From Synergistetes bacterium HGW-Synergistetes-1 (GTDB lineage: Bacteria; Synergistota; Synergistia; Synergistales; Synergistaceae), in NCBI GenBank assembly GCA_002839185.1, contig PGXO01000004.1, forward strand, positions 1 to 64,000: 64,000 nucleotides of DNA, written 5' to 3'. Positions 7,665 through 15,576 of the stretch are shown here, one piece after another. The notes under the pieces were generated by a model. It was not told the origin of the DNA and ran no database searches. It was given only the letters and a program-made list of their open reading frames with translations. The translations under genes were made by a program, and so were the position numbers. How positions within the stretch are numbered: position 1 is the stretch's first letter; each line of letters opens with the position of its first letter.

Positions 7665-8614
7665 CCTGGGATCTACGCAGGATAATAGTAGATGAGAATG
7701 TCGATCTGCCCCTTGACTGGGGCTCGCTTTCTCCGTCAGGAAGGGTCTTTGTTGAAATCGGGTTCGGGAACGGCGAGTTTCTGGAATACCTTGCACAAAC
7801 ATTTCCCGAAGTCCTGATCGTGGGCATTGAGGTCTCACAGTGGTGCGTTGCCAAGGGAGCAAGGAGAGCGCTTGCCGCCGGACTCGGCAACGTGCGAATA
7901 ATGCACGGTGATGCCCGTTTCCTGCTTCGTCATTGTTTCTCTCCCGAGTCGGTCGAGAGGGTCTACATGAACTTCCCATGTCCCTGGCCAAAGACAAGGC
8001 ACGCTTCAAGGCGCGTTACAGTACCGCACTTTGCTGACCTTCTGTCATACCTCATCGTTCGCGGAGGATCATTTGAACTTGCCACAGATGTAGACTGGTA
8101 CGCAGAGGAAGCAGCTGAAACCATATCAGTTCCGGGTGTTTTTCAGGCAGATCCGATAGAGGTCGACCCAAAGAGGCCATATATCACAAAGTACGAAAGA
8201 AAGTGGAGAGCCATGGGAAAAAGCACATGGCACCTGGTCCTGCATAAAACGGGCAAATATAATGATCCTATCATGGAAGACAATGACTGGCAGATGGAAA
8301 TGGAGTGTGAAAGCTTAATGAAACTTGAGGATGTCCTTTCAAAGATCAAAGACGCGGAGGGCAAAGGTGTCGGCGGTAGAGGGCACTGGGTCTTCAGGGA
8401 GACATTCGTTTCGGATTCGGGAGTTGGTCTTGTCCTTGTCATAACAACTGATGACGGGTTTGAACAGCACTTCTACCTTAAGGTGATCCCCGGCCGGAAT
8501 GGATTTAAGATAAAGGTTGATTCTGTGGGGCATCCATACAGGACTCCTGCTATGCGTGCTGCACTGCACTACGCGCTTGCTGCATCTGGTGCAAAGGAAG
8601 AAAGCATGATCTGA
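7661..8614 (+). CDS. trmB: tRNA (guanine-N7)-methyltransferase with C-terminal extension
   Basis: TrmB forms 7-methylguanosine at tRNA position 46. The N-terminal Rossmann domain has EIGFGNGEF (residues 32-40). The family motif normally written FPDPWPK(K)RH appears as NFPCPWPKTRH (104-114), so the usual aspartate is Cys107. After the catalytic domain (about residue 210) comes an extra region of roughly 100 residues, ending in HYALAASGAKEES. TrmB of some thermophiles and other deep-branching bacteria also carries a C-terminal extension, whereas the E. coli and Bacillus enzymes do not. The gene overlaps rsmA by 4 bp and converges on the MFS gene 10 bp downstream. Confidence 0.88.
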   Translation: MTWDLRRIIVDENVDLPLDWGSLSPSGRVFVEIGFGNGEFLEYLAQTFPEVLIVGIEVSQWCVAKGARRALAAGLGNVRIMHGDARFLLRHCFSPESVERVYMNFPCPWPKTRHASRRVTVPHFADLLSYLIVRGGSFELATDVDWYAEEAAETISVPGVFQADPIEVDPKRPYITKYERKWRAMGKSTWHLVLHKTGKYNDPIMEDNDWQMEMECESLMKLEDVLSKIKDAEGKGVGGRGHWVFRETFVSDSGVGLVLVITTDDGFEQHFYLKVIPGRNGFKIKVDSVGHPYRTPAMRAALHYALAASGAKEESMI

Positions 8615-8624
8615 ACATGGTTCT

Positions 8625-9833
8625 TTATCTTTTTACTTTGGCAGAAAAGATCATTGTTGCGGCGTACCATACAGTAACTGTCCAAGGGAGAAAGGCTACT
8701 ACCCTCAGTGTTTTTTCAAGACCAAAGATATCTGCCGAAAAACCTACAGGTGTAGTCAGGAGATTTGCGATCCCCCATGAGACGCCCATTGCCAGCGAAC
8801 TTACAGTACTCCTGGACATAGGGCACTTTTTTTGTGCAATCGCTGTGGTCACTGGATTGCTTGCCTGAAGGAAGGCGAACCCTATAATGAGGCTGGCTAT
8901 CGATAAAAAGCCGGTCGTGTTAAGGCCGGCGATAATAAATATCGGAGAGATTCCAAGCGTCCAGAGCAGTACTTTTTCATCGCCTTTGGAATCAGCCAGC
9001 TTACCTCCGATTATTCCACCGATAGTGCATGCCAGGGTTATAGCGAAGAGGATCACCCCGCCTTTGACGATGCTACCCCCCTTTAGGACTACCAGCATCG
9101 GAAGGAATATTCTTATCCCCTGAAGGGTCGCGTCTCTTACTGTTGCAACCACCACGAGCGAGAGGATCTTTTTCATAATATCTTTAATATTTGTAAAAAA
9201 TCCCCTGAATTCAGCTTTTTCCTTTGTTATGTTCTCAGCTTTCTGATCCGAGACTATTTTTTTCCAGATGTAAAGACATATGATGAAGCCTGGTATCAGA
9301 ACTATCGGAAACATCTCTTTTCCGATAAGCGAGATTATAAATACTACATATACGGGACCCACCGCACTTCCAAAACTTCCGCATGCAGCAAAAAGAGAGA
9401 TGAAAAAGGCCAGGTCTTTGCTTCCTGCTGAAGATCCTGTACGCCCGAGTCCCTGTGGGTGGAATGATGCTGTGCCCATGCTCATCAATCCTACTAGCAG
9501 AAAGGCCAGAGAGTAATTAGGAGCCAGTGGCAGCAGGCATGCACCTGCAATGCTCAGCATCGGTGCCCAGACGGCAAGCCAGGGCCTTTTCTGTCTGTCT
9601 GCAAAATATCCTGCTACCGGCTGGCCCAACAGGTTCGTCAGTCCGAAAATAGCATTCAAAAGTCCGGCCTGACTCAAAGATATCGATATGGAATTAACAA
9701 GCATTGGTATAATTGTAGGTAAGGCTGTTGAGTGCATGTCGTTCATGAAATGCAGAAAGGAAAATCCGAAAAGACTCCTTCTGTCGCTTTGTTCCTCATG
9801 TGTTTTTGTCTGTTTTTCTGGTGTTTGCGGCAT
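8625..9833 (-). CDS. MFS transporter, fosmidomycin-resistance (Fsr)-like
   Basis: 402-aa major facilitator with about 12 hydrophobic segments. The first segment FLHFMNDMHSTALPTIIPML resembles the HFxND start of Fsr-type exporters, and the loop 2-3 motif appears as GYFADRQKRP. The soluble N-terminal 20 residues are polar. Its AGGAGG ribosome binding site lies about 8 bases before the ATG. It is transcribed alone on the minus strand, divergent from rsmD and convergent with trmB. The substrate is unknown; drug efflux is only a family-level suggestion. Confidence 0.8.
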   Translation of the reverse strand: MPQTPEKQTKTHEEQSDRRSLFGFSFLHFMNDMHSTALPTIIPMLVNSISISLSQAGLLNAIFGLTNLLGQPVAGYFADRQKRPWLAVWAPMLSIAGACLLPLAPNYSLAFLLVGLMSMGTASFHPQGLGRTGSSAGSKDLAFFISLFAACGSFGSAVGPVYVVFIISLIGKEMFPIVLIPGFIICLYIWKKIVSDQKAENITKEKAEFRGFFTNIKDIMKKILSLVVVATVRDATLQGIRIFLPMLVVLKGGSIVKGGVILFAITLACTIGGIIGGKLADSKGDEKVLLWTLGISPIFIIAGLNTTGFLSIASLIIGFAFLQASNPVTTAIAQKKCPMSRSTVSSLAMGVSWGIANLLTTPVGFSADIFGLEKTLRVVAFLPWTVTVWYAATMIFSAKVKR

Positions 9834-9847
9834 TTGGGGCCTCCTGT

Positions 9848-9876
9848 ATTGTATACACTTTAGATGTGCGATATTA
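9848..9876 (+). promoter_or_regulatory. Candidate sigma-70 promoter of rsmD-coaD
   Basis: TTGTAT, 17-bp spacer, TATTAT in the 87-bp divergent gap between the MFS gene and rsmD. The -10 is 5/6 to consensus, the -35 only 3/6. Confidence 0.4.
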
Positions 9877-9920
9877 TACTCTTTTTACATCTCATTTAGT
9901 TGAAACAGGGTGAAATTTGT

Positions 9921-10409
9921 ATGAAAGAAATGCGTCCCACCATGGGCAAGGTAATGCAGGCACTTTTCAATATTTTGGGATCGCTGGAGGGCAAAAGCTT
10001 TCTTGACCTTTTTTCTGGCAGCGGCCAGATAGCCCTCAATGCGTACAAAAGAGGTGCTGATCGGGTTTCTCTTGTTGAATCAGAGAGAAAGCGTTTTGGG
10101 GATATAGTTAAAACCATGCCTGAGGATGTAAAATGTCTTTGCATGGATGTCAGGAGGGCTTTGTCAAGATTTGCAAAAGACGGAGAGTCATTTGATGTTA
10201 TTTTTGCCGACCCGCCATATGGACTGAGTTGGGGAGCCGAACTCCCGCAGCTGATTTTTAAACACAGCGAAGTCCTTTCCCCGAACGGAACGCTGATCTT
10301 CGAACACTCTGAAAAAGAAGATGCAGATGATATTCCGGGATGGGAGAGGGAAGAGAGAACTTACGGAGGAACAGTTCTCACATTCTACAAAAGGAGTGTT
10401 GATCAATGA
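9921..10409 (+). CDS. rsmD: 16S rRNA (guanine966-N2)-methyltransferase, short N-terminus
   Basis: RsmD family, methylates G966 of 16S rRNA. Visible motifs are RPTMGKVMQALFNIL at the very start, LDLFSGSGQIALNAYKRGAD (S-adenosylmethionine site) and FADPPYGL (catalytic DPPY). The product is 162 aa. RsmD is usually about 180-190 aa and begins with a strand like RIIGGxxKGRxL before RPT; here the ATG sits three codons before RPT. A TTG at 9900 would add only 7 residues. The ATG has a GGGTGA site 8 bases upstream. It overlaps coaD by 4 bp, the common rsmD-coaD pairing. Confidence 0.88.
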   Translation: MKEMRPTMGKVMQALFNILGSLEGKSFLDLFSGSGQIALNAYKRGADRVSLVESERKRFGDIVKTMPEDVKCLCMDVRRALSRFAKDGESFDVIFADPPYGLSWGAELPQLIFKHSEVLSPNGTLIFEHSEKEDADDIPGWEREERTYGGTVLTFYKRSVDQ

Positions 10410-10894
10410 TAAGGGCCGTATATCCCGGATCTTTCGACCCGATAACCAACGGGCATATTTATATAGCAGAAAGAGGCGCTGCCCTATTTGACGAGCTGGT
10501 CGTAGCAGTCCTCGTAAACCCTGAAAAGAGATCGACCTTCAGCGAGGAGGAGAGGCAGATAATGGCCAGGGAGGCTCTTGTCCACCTTCCCAACGTAAAG
10601 GTCAAATTTTTTGAAGGCCTGCTGGTAGACTTTATGAGACAGGAACAGAGCAGGATAATAATAAGAGGCCTTCGCGCACTTTCTGACTTCGAATATGAAT
10701 TCCAGCTTGCGCAGATGAACAGGCAGCTGGCTCCGGAGATAGAGACTTTTTTTATAGTTACAGACGCGAAGTACTCATATCTTTCAAGCAGGGGCATCAA
10801 GGATGCCTTCCAGTTCGGAGGCGCAATAAAAGACATGGTCCCGCCCGGGGTGTTCAGGCGCCTTAGGGAACGTATCCCCCCACGCAACGTATAG
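10406..10894 (+). CDS. coaD: Pantetheine-phosphate adenylyltransferase
   Basis: CoaD, 162 aa, transfers AMP from ATP to 4'-phosphopantetheine, the penultimate step of coenzyme A synthesis. The nucleotidyltransferase motif PGSFDPITNGH is at residues 7-17, IIIRGLR near 84-90, and the second ATP motif YSYLSSRGIKD near 123-132. Length is typical of the hexameric bacterial enzyme. Start overlaps the rsmD stop (ATGA). Confidence 0.97.
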   Translation: MIRAVYPGSFDPITNGHIYIAERGAALFDELVVAVLVNPEKRSTFSEEERQIMAREALVHLPNVKVKFFEGLLVDFMRQEQSRIIIRGLRALSDFEYEFQLAQMNRQLAPEIETFFIVTDAKYSYLSSRGIKDAFQFGGAIKDMVPPGVFRRLRERIPPRNV

Positions 10895-10928
10895 CCTTTA
10901 TCTCAAATAAAATCGATCATTCTTCGTT

Positions 10929-10963
10929 GACGTGCTTTTCCTGTCATACGGCGGAAGCACGTC
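10929..10963. terminator. Hairpin between convergent coaD and GNAT genes
   Basis: Inverted repeat GACGTGCTT (10929-10937) and AAGCACGTC (10955-10963) with a 17-nt loop, touching the stop codon of the minus-strand GNAT gene. A convergent position suits a shared terminator, but there is no clear U-run on either strand. Confidence 0.35.
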
Positions 10964-11387
10964 ATCTGTCCTTCGGCCTGGGTCTTCGGATCTCCATAAA
11001 GTCCAGCGGACGGGCAATGACTTTAAATCCGCATTTTTCGTAAAGTCCGTGTGCGTCTCCTGTTACAAGAAGCCATTGGTAGACGTCGACAAGGTCAGGA
11101 TGGGCCAGCACAAGTTCTACCATTTTATGGCAGATGCCTTTTTTCCTAAATTCCATGTCAACATAAAAGTCCGTCAGATAGGCAAATCTTGTCTTGTCTG
11201 AGATCACACGGCCATAAGCTATCTGCCTGCCATCATCAGAAAAAGCTCCGATGACCAGGGCGGAATTGACAGCCGCTTTTTTCATTTCATCTATCTTTAT
11301 TCCGGGGCTCCAATATGACTGTGAGAGCATTTCTGTTACCCTTTCAAAATCCATTGATCCAATTCCGCAATTGTAGACGATGTCCAT
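10962..11387 (-). CDS. GNAT-family N-acetyltransferase
   Basis: 141 aa, compact GCN5-related acetyltransferase fold. The acetyl-CoA region is seen as LTDFYVDMEFRKKGICHKMV (motif A, degenerate R/Q-x-x-G-x-G/A) and the late strand-helix segment GDAHGLYEKCGFKV is typical. Starts 3 bp after tmcAL on the same strand, so probably co-transcribed. The substrate is unknown. Confidence 0.82.
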   Translation of the reverse strand: MDIVYNCGIGSMDFERVTEMLSQSYWSPGIKIDEMKKAAVNSALVIGAFSDDGRQIAYGRVISDKTRFAYLTDFYVDMEFRKKGICHKMVELVLAHPDLVDVYQWLLVTGDAHGLYEKCGFKVIARPLDFMEIRRPRPKDR

Positions 11388-11390
11388 AAT

Positions 11391-12608
11391 TTATTCCCCG
11401 CTTATTATGATCTTTCTGGAATGTTCCCTTCCGAATTCTCCCTCAGGTAAGAGCTGTTGCCATATCTCTGATCCTATGAGTTCATATCTCATGGCTTTTT
11501 CCGCAATTTCAGATATTGAAGAAGCTGCGCCGCACCTTGTAATAACGGGCAAAGATGCTGTTTTTCTCATGCGCCGCAGCATTTTTCTTCCGTTTTCGTT
11601 CATTCCGAGTACTCTTATGTACGGAGGTCCTATCCTTTGGAATGCTCTGTTTGTCCAGTGTTCAAGTCCTATCAGAATGTGTATCCCGTGCCTCTGTACT
11701 CTTCCAAGCGGGTATCTCCTGCTTGTGCACGCCTTTCCCCATTCGGTGAATGAAGAGCTTCTGATCGCTTTTTCCCTCAGCAGGTACTCTATCCCCTCCC
11801 CGATCTCTGCGTACTTTGAGATATCGCCGGGATCCATTGAGATGAGCCTGGACCGGAGGATATTCCAGAGCCTTCCTTCATCAGTGCAGGCACGCCCCTT
11901 TTCTATGGCCTCTTTTAATATCTCGGCTGAAAAATCAGGGAGCCGGGAGAGCGCTTCTGAGACTTTTCCTTTTGAAAGAGCTTTTCTTACAGCGGTCGCG
12001 CTCGAAAATTCGGCAAGCTCGTTTTCATGATATCCGGATCCAAGCCTCTTGACCGGCACAGCATCTATCTTCCAGTTTTTTTTCTTTATCCTGAGCATAT
12101 ATGACAGTGCAAGAGAATTGTTCGAACCTTTCAGCTTCTCAGCTGTTCCGGGTACCATACGGTCAAGGGCAGCAGCCCTCGATTCGACGAAAGAACAGCC
12201 TTTGTCAAGCTCTTCTTTTAAACAAAACTTGAAAGGTTCGGGTTCTTCGATTAAAATATCTAAGATTTTGTCCATTTGCCAGTCAGGGGATTCCAGCCCG
12301 AAGGAAATGTGTGTTACGATTCCTGTCATAGCTAGGATATCAACAGCGGCATTTGCGAATACCCCTGCATTATGAGATGAAAAGACGAGAGGAAGTTCAA
12401 GGACCAGATCGGCACCGCATTTTAGCGCGGCCTTTGTCCTCTCCCACTTTGATATTAAGGCAGGTTCTCCTCTTTGGACAAAGTTTGAGGAGAGCACTAC
12501 TATGATGCCCTCAGCACCTGAGAGTGAACGGGCTTCTTTCATGTGGTGGCGGTGTCCAAGATGAAGCGGGTTATACTCGGCAACTATCCCTGTGATGGGA
12601 GTATGCAT
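11391..12608 (-). CDS. tmcAL: tRNA(Met) cytidine acetate ligase (YlbM/TmcAL)
   Basis: 405 aa. TmcAL activates acetate with ATP and acetylates the wobble cytidine of elongator tRNA-Met (ac4C34). The nucleotidyltransferase start GIVAEYNPLHLGHRHH (residues 7-22) and the segment LSSNFVQRGEPALISKWER are family hallmarks. The start at 12608 (MHTPITGIVAEYNP) is preferred because a longer in-frame start would add 15 residues not expected in the family. It is divergent from ackA, 81 bp away. Use of free acetate fits an acetate-producing anaerobe. Confidence 0.9.
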   Translation of the reverse strand: MHTPITGIVAEYNPLHLGHRHHMKEARSLSGAEGIIVVLSSNFVQRGEPALISKWERTKAALKCGADLVLELPLVFSSHNAGVFANAAVDILAMTGIVTHISFGLESPDWQMDKILDILIEEPEPFKFCLKEELDKGCSFVESRAAALDRMVPGTAEKLKGSNNSLALSYMLRIKKKNWKIDAVPVKRLGSGYHENELAEFSSATAVRKALSKGKVSEALSRLPDFSAEILKEAIEKGRACTDEGRLWNILRSRLISMDPGDISKYAEIGEGIEYLLREKAIRSSSFTEWGKACTSRRYPLGRVQRHGIHILIGLEHWTNRAFQRIGPPYIRVLGMNENGRKMLRRMRKTASLPVITRCGAASSISEIAEKAMRYELIGSEIWQQLLPEGEFGREHSRKIIISGE

Positions 12609-12689
12609 AAATTCGATCACCGTCCTCTTATGGTAAGAATACCACAAAGACACGGAGATAATCAGAATAAGGGAGGCAATCTGATTCTA

Positions 12690-13889
12690 ATGAAAATTCT
12701 AGTTCTTAACTGCGGAAGTTCTTCTTTTAAGTATCAGCTTATCGACATGGACGGGGAAGTAGTCCTCGCCAAGGGACTTGTTGAGCGCATTGGTATAGAC
12801 GGCTCAAAGATCAAGCATACCAAGACAGGAAAAGATCCGGTCTCGCGTGTAGTTGATTTCCCGAACCACACAGTCGCCATCAAGTATGTTCTTGACATGC
12901 TTGTTGACTCTGAATACGGAGTCCTAAAGGATCTCAGTGAACTTTCCGCAGCGGGACACAGAATAGTCCACGGCGGAGAGAAGTTTACATCTTCAGTTCT
13001 TGTAACTCCTGAAGTTATCAGTGCAATAGAAGAAGTTATACCTCTGGCACCCCTCCACAATCCGGCTAACCTCCAGGGCGTCCGTGCTCTTATGGAGGTT
13101 CTCCCTAACACGCCGAATGTAGTTGTATTCGATACGGCATTCCATCAGACAATGCCACCGAAAGCATACATGTACGGCATTCCGTATAAATACTATGAAG
13201 AAGACAGGGTCCGCCGTTATGGTTTCCATGGTACAAGCCATTTCTATGTCGCAAACAGAGCGGCTGAGATTCTGGGCAAGCCGATCGAATCTCTTAAAAT
13301 AGTTACCTGCCATCTTGGTAACGGAAGCTCAATCACGGCTGTAGACGATGGAAAATCAGTTGATACTAGCCTTGGTTATGGTACGGCAGAAGGTATTATT
13401 ATGGGTACGCGCAGCGGAAATCTTGACCCTTCAGTAATGGTATTCCTTATGGAAAAACTGAAAGATCCAAAATCGGTTAATGAAGAAGTTCAGAAAAAGA
13501 GCGGTCTTCAGGGTATTTCAGGAATTTCCAGCGATCTTCGCGACGTCGAAGAGGCTGCGGAAAAAGGAAATGCCCGTGCCAAGCTGGCGCAGGAAATGCT
13601 TATTTACCACGTAAAAAAATATATTGGCTCTTACGCTGCGGCAATGGGCGGCATCGACGTCCTGGTCTTCACAGCAGGTATAGGGGAGAACGGAGTATCC
13701 TTCCGTGAAGAAGTCTGTAAAGGGCTGGAATTCATGGGTATAAAGATCGATCCGGAGAAGAACAAGGTCCGCGGCAAAGAGGTCATTTTCAGCACACCCG
13801 ATTCAAGAGTTGCTGTAATGGTTGTTCCGACAGATGAAGAAATGGTCATTGCCAGGGACACAAAGCGCTGCTGCGAGGCAAAAAAATAG
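12690..13889 (+). CDS. ackA: Acetate kinase
   Basis: 399 aa. Converts acetyl phosphate plus ADP to acetate plus ATP. Acetyl phosphate is the product of the reductase encoded at the left end of the window, so AckA is the expected energy-conserving step. Motifs seen: NCGSSSFKY (residues 7-15), FDTAFHQTMP, YGFHGTSH, HLGNGSS, MGTRSGNLDP and FTAGIGENG. Start chosen at the ATG giving the standard MKILVLNCGSSS N-terminus, with a GGGAGG site 13 bases upstream; a longer in-frame start at 12543 would overlap tmcAL. No phosphotransacetylase gene is visible nearby. Confidence 0.97.
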   Translation: MKILVLNCGSSSFKYQLIDMDGEVVLAKGLVERIGIDGSKIKHTKTGKDPVSRVVDFPNHTVAIKYVLDMLVDSEYGVLKDLSELSAAGHRIVHGGEKFTSSVLVTPEVISAIEEVIPLAPLHNPANLQGVRALMEVLPNTPNVVVFDTAFHQTMPPKAYMYGIPYKYYEEDRVRRYGFHGTSHFYVANRAAEILGKPIESLKIVTCHLGNGSSITAVDDGKSVDTSLGYGTAEGIIMGTRSGNLDPSVMVFLMEKLKDPKSVNEEVQKKSGLQGISGISSDLRDVEEAAEKGNARAKLAQEMLIYHVKKYIGSYAAAMGGIDVLVFTAGIGENGVSFREEVCKGLEFMGIKIDPEKNKVRGKEVIFSTPDSRVAVMVVPTDEEMVIARDTKRCCEAKK

Positions 13890-13896
13890 GAGAATA

Positions 13897-14487
13897 ATGT
13901 CTGAATTTATCAAAGCTGCGCCCAAAAGTTGGCATCACAGGCTTATTATTCCGGCAATACCAAAGGATGGTACGCCATATACCGAAAGCTTTTCACTGAC
14001 AGCTGACCGGAAGATCAACTATTGGGGACAGCTTTATTCTCTTGCAGCTCCGCTTCAGGTTGAAGTAGAGGCTTACAGGGCAGAGGGCAGGATAATTGCC
14101 GCAATATCAGTATCCGGAAGCGTCACTGTGTCATGCTCAAGATGTCTTGGACCGGCAGGGGTTGCAATTGAGGGAGAATTAAGGTATCTTTTCTCTCTGG
14201 ACAAAGAAGAGGATAAAAAAGCCGAACCTGATTATGAAACAGATGGAGACGAAGAACTCATGATCCTTGATTCATGGGAGGATGAGATCGACCTAGGGCC
14301 ATTGGTGTGGGAGGTAATGATAACACTTCTTCCAACTGCGCCTCTCTGTTCTGAAGAGTGCAGGGGACTTTGTCCAAAATGCGGCGCTGATCTGAACACT
14401 TCATCATGTACATGTACTGATGAAGAGGGAGATCCGCGTTTTGAAGTCCTGAAATCTTTAGTGCAGAAAGAACAGGAAAATAGCTGA
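13897..14487 (+). CDS. yceD: YceD/DUF177 family protein
   Basis: 196 aa. YceD proteins are widespread partners of rpmF; they have been linked to 23S rRNA processing or stability, but the exact biochemical role is not settled. The family cysteine pair CSRC is followed by an acidic stretch and a C-terminal Cys cluster CSEECRGLCPKCGADL, which may bind zinc. It lies 7 bp after ackA and 74 bp before rpmF, the usual yceD-rpmF order. Confidence 0.88.
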   Translation: MSEFIKAAPKSWHHRLIIPAIPKDGTPYTESFSLTADRKINYWGQLYSLAAPLQVEVEAYRAEGRIIAAISVSGSVTVSCSRCLGPAGVAIEGELRYLFSLDKEEDKKAEPDYETDGDEELMILDSWEDEIDLGPLVWEVMITLLPTAPLCSEECRGLCPKCGADLNTSSCTCTDEEGDPRFEVLKSLVQKEQENS

Positions 14488-14561
14488 CTGCATAAAAAGC
14501 AAAAAAGTGATAGAATTGCACAGGCGACATTTTCGCCGAAGATTTAAGGGGGGAACAAATT

Positions 14562-14768
14562 ATGGCAACTCCAAAAAGGCGAGTATCCCACTCCCGTACA
14601 CACAACCGTAAAGCACAGTGGCTTGGTGCTCTTTCAGGACCCAGTCTTACGGCCTGCACCCACTGCGGTGAGATGATAGAGACATACAAAGCCTGCCCTG
14701 CATGCGGTTACTACAAAGGACGTCAGGTAATAAAGGTTTCAGAAGCCTCTACAGCTGCTAAAGACTAG
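14562..14768 (+). CDS. rpmF: 50S ribosomal protein L32
   Basis: 68 aa. The start MATPKRRVSHSRTHNRKAQW and the zinc-ribbon cysteines CTHCGEM...CPACGYYKGR are diagnostic of the four-cysteine form of L32. A GGGGGAAC ribosome binding site precedes the ATG. It sits before the fatty-acid genes, as in many bacteria, but a hairpin separates it from fapR. Confidence 0.98.
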   Translation: MATPKRRVSHSRTHNRKAQWLGALSGPSLTACTHCGEMIETYKACPACGYYKGRQVIKVSEASTAAKD

Positions 14769-14782
14769 TGATATGCCTTACG

Positions 14783-14822
14783 AAGATCCGGAGCAAAGGG
14801 TTATCCCCTTGCTCCGGATCTT
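14783..14822 (+). terminator. Long GC-rich hairpin after rpmF
   Basis: Stem of about 18 bp with one A-C mismatch: AAGATCCGGAGCAA... pairing with ...TTGCTCCGGATCTT, loop TTAT. It starts 15 bp after the rpmF stop. The following bases are ATATTATG, with no real U-run, so it is a weak match to an intrinsic terminator despite the strong stem. Confidence 0.6.
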
Positions 14823-14914
14823 ATATTATGGGCACGTAGACATAATTCGGAGCAGCTCAATGGAACAGATTTATCGAGCCTTCATAAAAATTTTAGACGG
14901 CCTGTAATATGCCA

Positions 14915-14943
14915 TTGACAACTTTTAAATTCTGTAATATCTT
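14915..14943 (+). promoter_or_regulatory. Promoter of the fapR fatty-acid operon
   Basis: TTGACA (14915-14920, perfect), 17-bp spacer, TATCTT (14938-14943, 4/6). Transcription would start near 14950, about 43 bp before fapR. Confidence 0.7.
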
Positions 14944-14950
14944 GTCTGGT

Positions 14951-14967
14951 GTTATGACCTGCTAACA
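14951..14967 (+). promoter_or_regulatory. FapR-like operator at the transcription start
   Basis: GTTATGACCTGCTAACA overlaps the predicted transcription start. Its core TTATGACCTGCTA resembles the FapR box core (TTAGTACCTGNTA), and the ends GTTA/TAAC are inverted. The position directly downstream of the -10 and just before fapR suits autorepression relieved by malonyl-CoA or malonyl-ACP. Match judged by eye. Confidence 0.5.
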
Positions 14968-14992
14968 ATTACTTTTTACGGGAGATGCCATT

Positions 14993-15562
14993 TTGCGTTC
15001 AGAGCTGAAAAAGCAAAGGCACAGACAGCTTATAGAGCTGATATCCACTAACCCTCTCATGACGGACGAAGAGATAGCCGCTTCCCTTGGAGTGAGCATG
15101 AGTACGGTGCGTCTTGATCGTGGTCTTCTCTCTATACCTGAGCTGAGGGAAAGAATGCGGACAATGGCCGAGCAGGCGACCAGCAGGCTCAAGTCTTTAA
15201 GGGCAGAAGAAGTGGTCGGCGAACTTCTTGAACTCGAGCCTGACGGATGGGCTCTTTCTGTGTTGAACACGACCAGGGACATGGCATTCAGACATACGAA
15301 TCTTGTTGGTGATTATTATATATACGCCCAGGCTGCTACTCTGGCAATAGCGACGATCGACAGGGAAATGGTAGTAGTAGGATCCGCAAGGCTGAGGTAT
15401 CGCCGAGCGGCTTTCGTCGGAGAAAGGATACTTGCAAGATCCAAAGTGGGGACTTACAAGGGAGACAAATATGTCGTCAGTGTGCATACACGGGTCGGCG
15501 ACAGGGAAGTATTTGTCGGAAGATTTGTTGTAGTCGCCAAGAATTCAGAGGAGCTAGCTTAA
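14993..15562 (+). CDS. fapR: FapR-type regulator of fatty acid and phospholipid synthesis
   Basis: 189 aa. FapR represses lipid-synthesis genes and releases DNA when malonyl-CoA (or malonyl-ACP) binds. The N-terminal helix-turn-helix is seen as MTDEEIAASLGVSMSTVRLDR (about residues 23-43). The C-terminal hot-dog fold includes the ligand-side segment DMAFRHTNLVGDYYIYAQA. It starts with TTG; a GGGAG site lies 8 bases upstream. It heads the operon plsX-fabH-fabK-fabD-fabG-acpP-fabF, which it most likely controls. FapR is best known from Firmicutes. Confidence 0.92.
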   Translation: MRSELKKQRHRQLIELISTNPLMTDEEIAASLGVSMSTVRLDRGLLSIPELRERMRTMAEQATSRLKSLRAEEVVGELLELEPDGWALSVLNTTRDMAFRHTNLVGDYYIYAQAATLAIATIDREMVVVGSARLRYRRAAFVGERILARSKVGTYKGDKYVVSVHTRVGDREVFVGRFVVVAKNSEELA

Positions 15563-15576
15563 ATGGAGGCGAAAAT

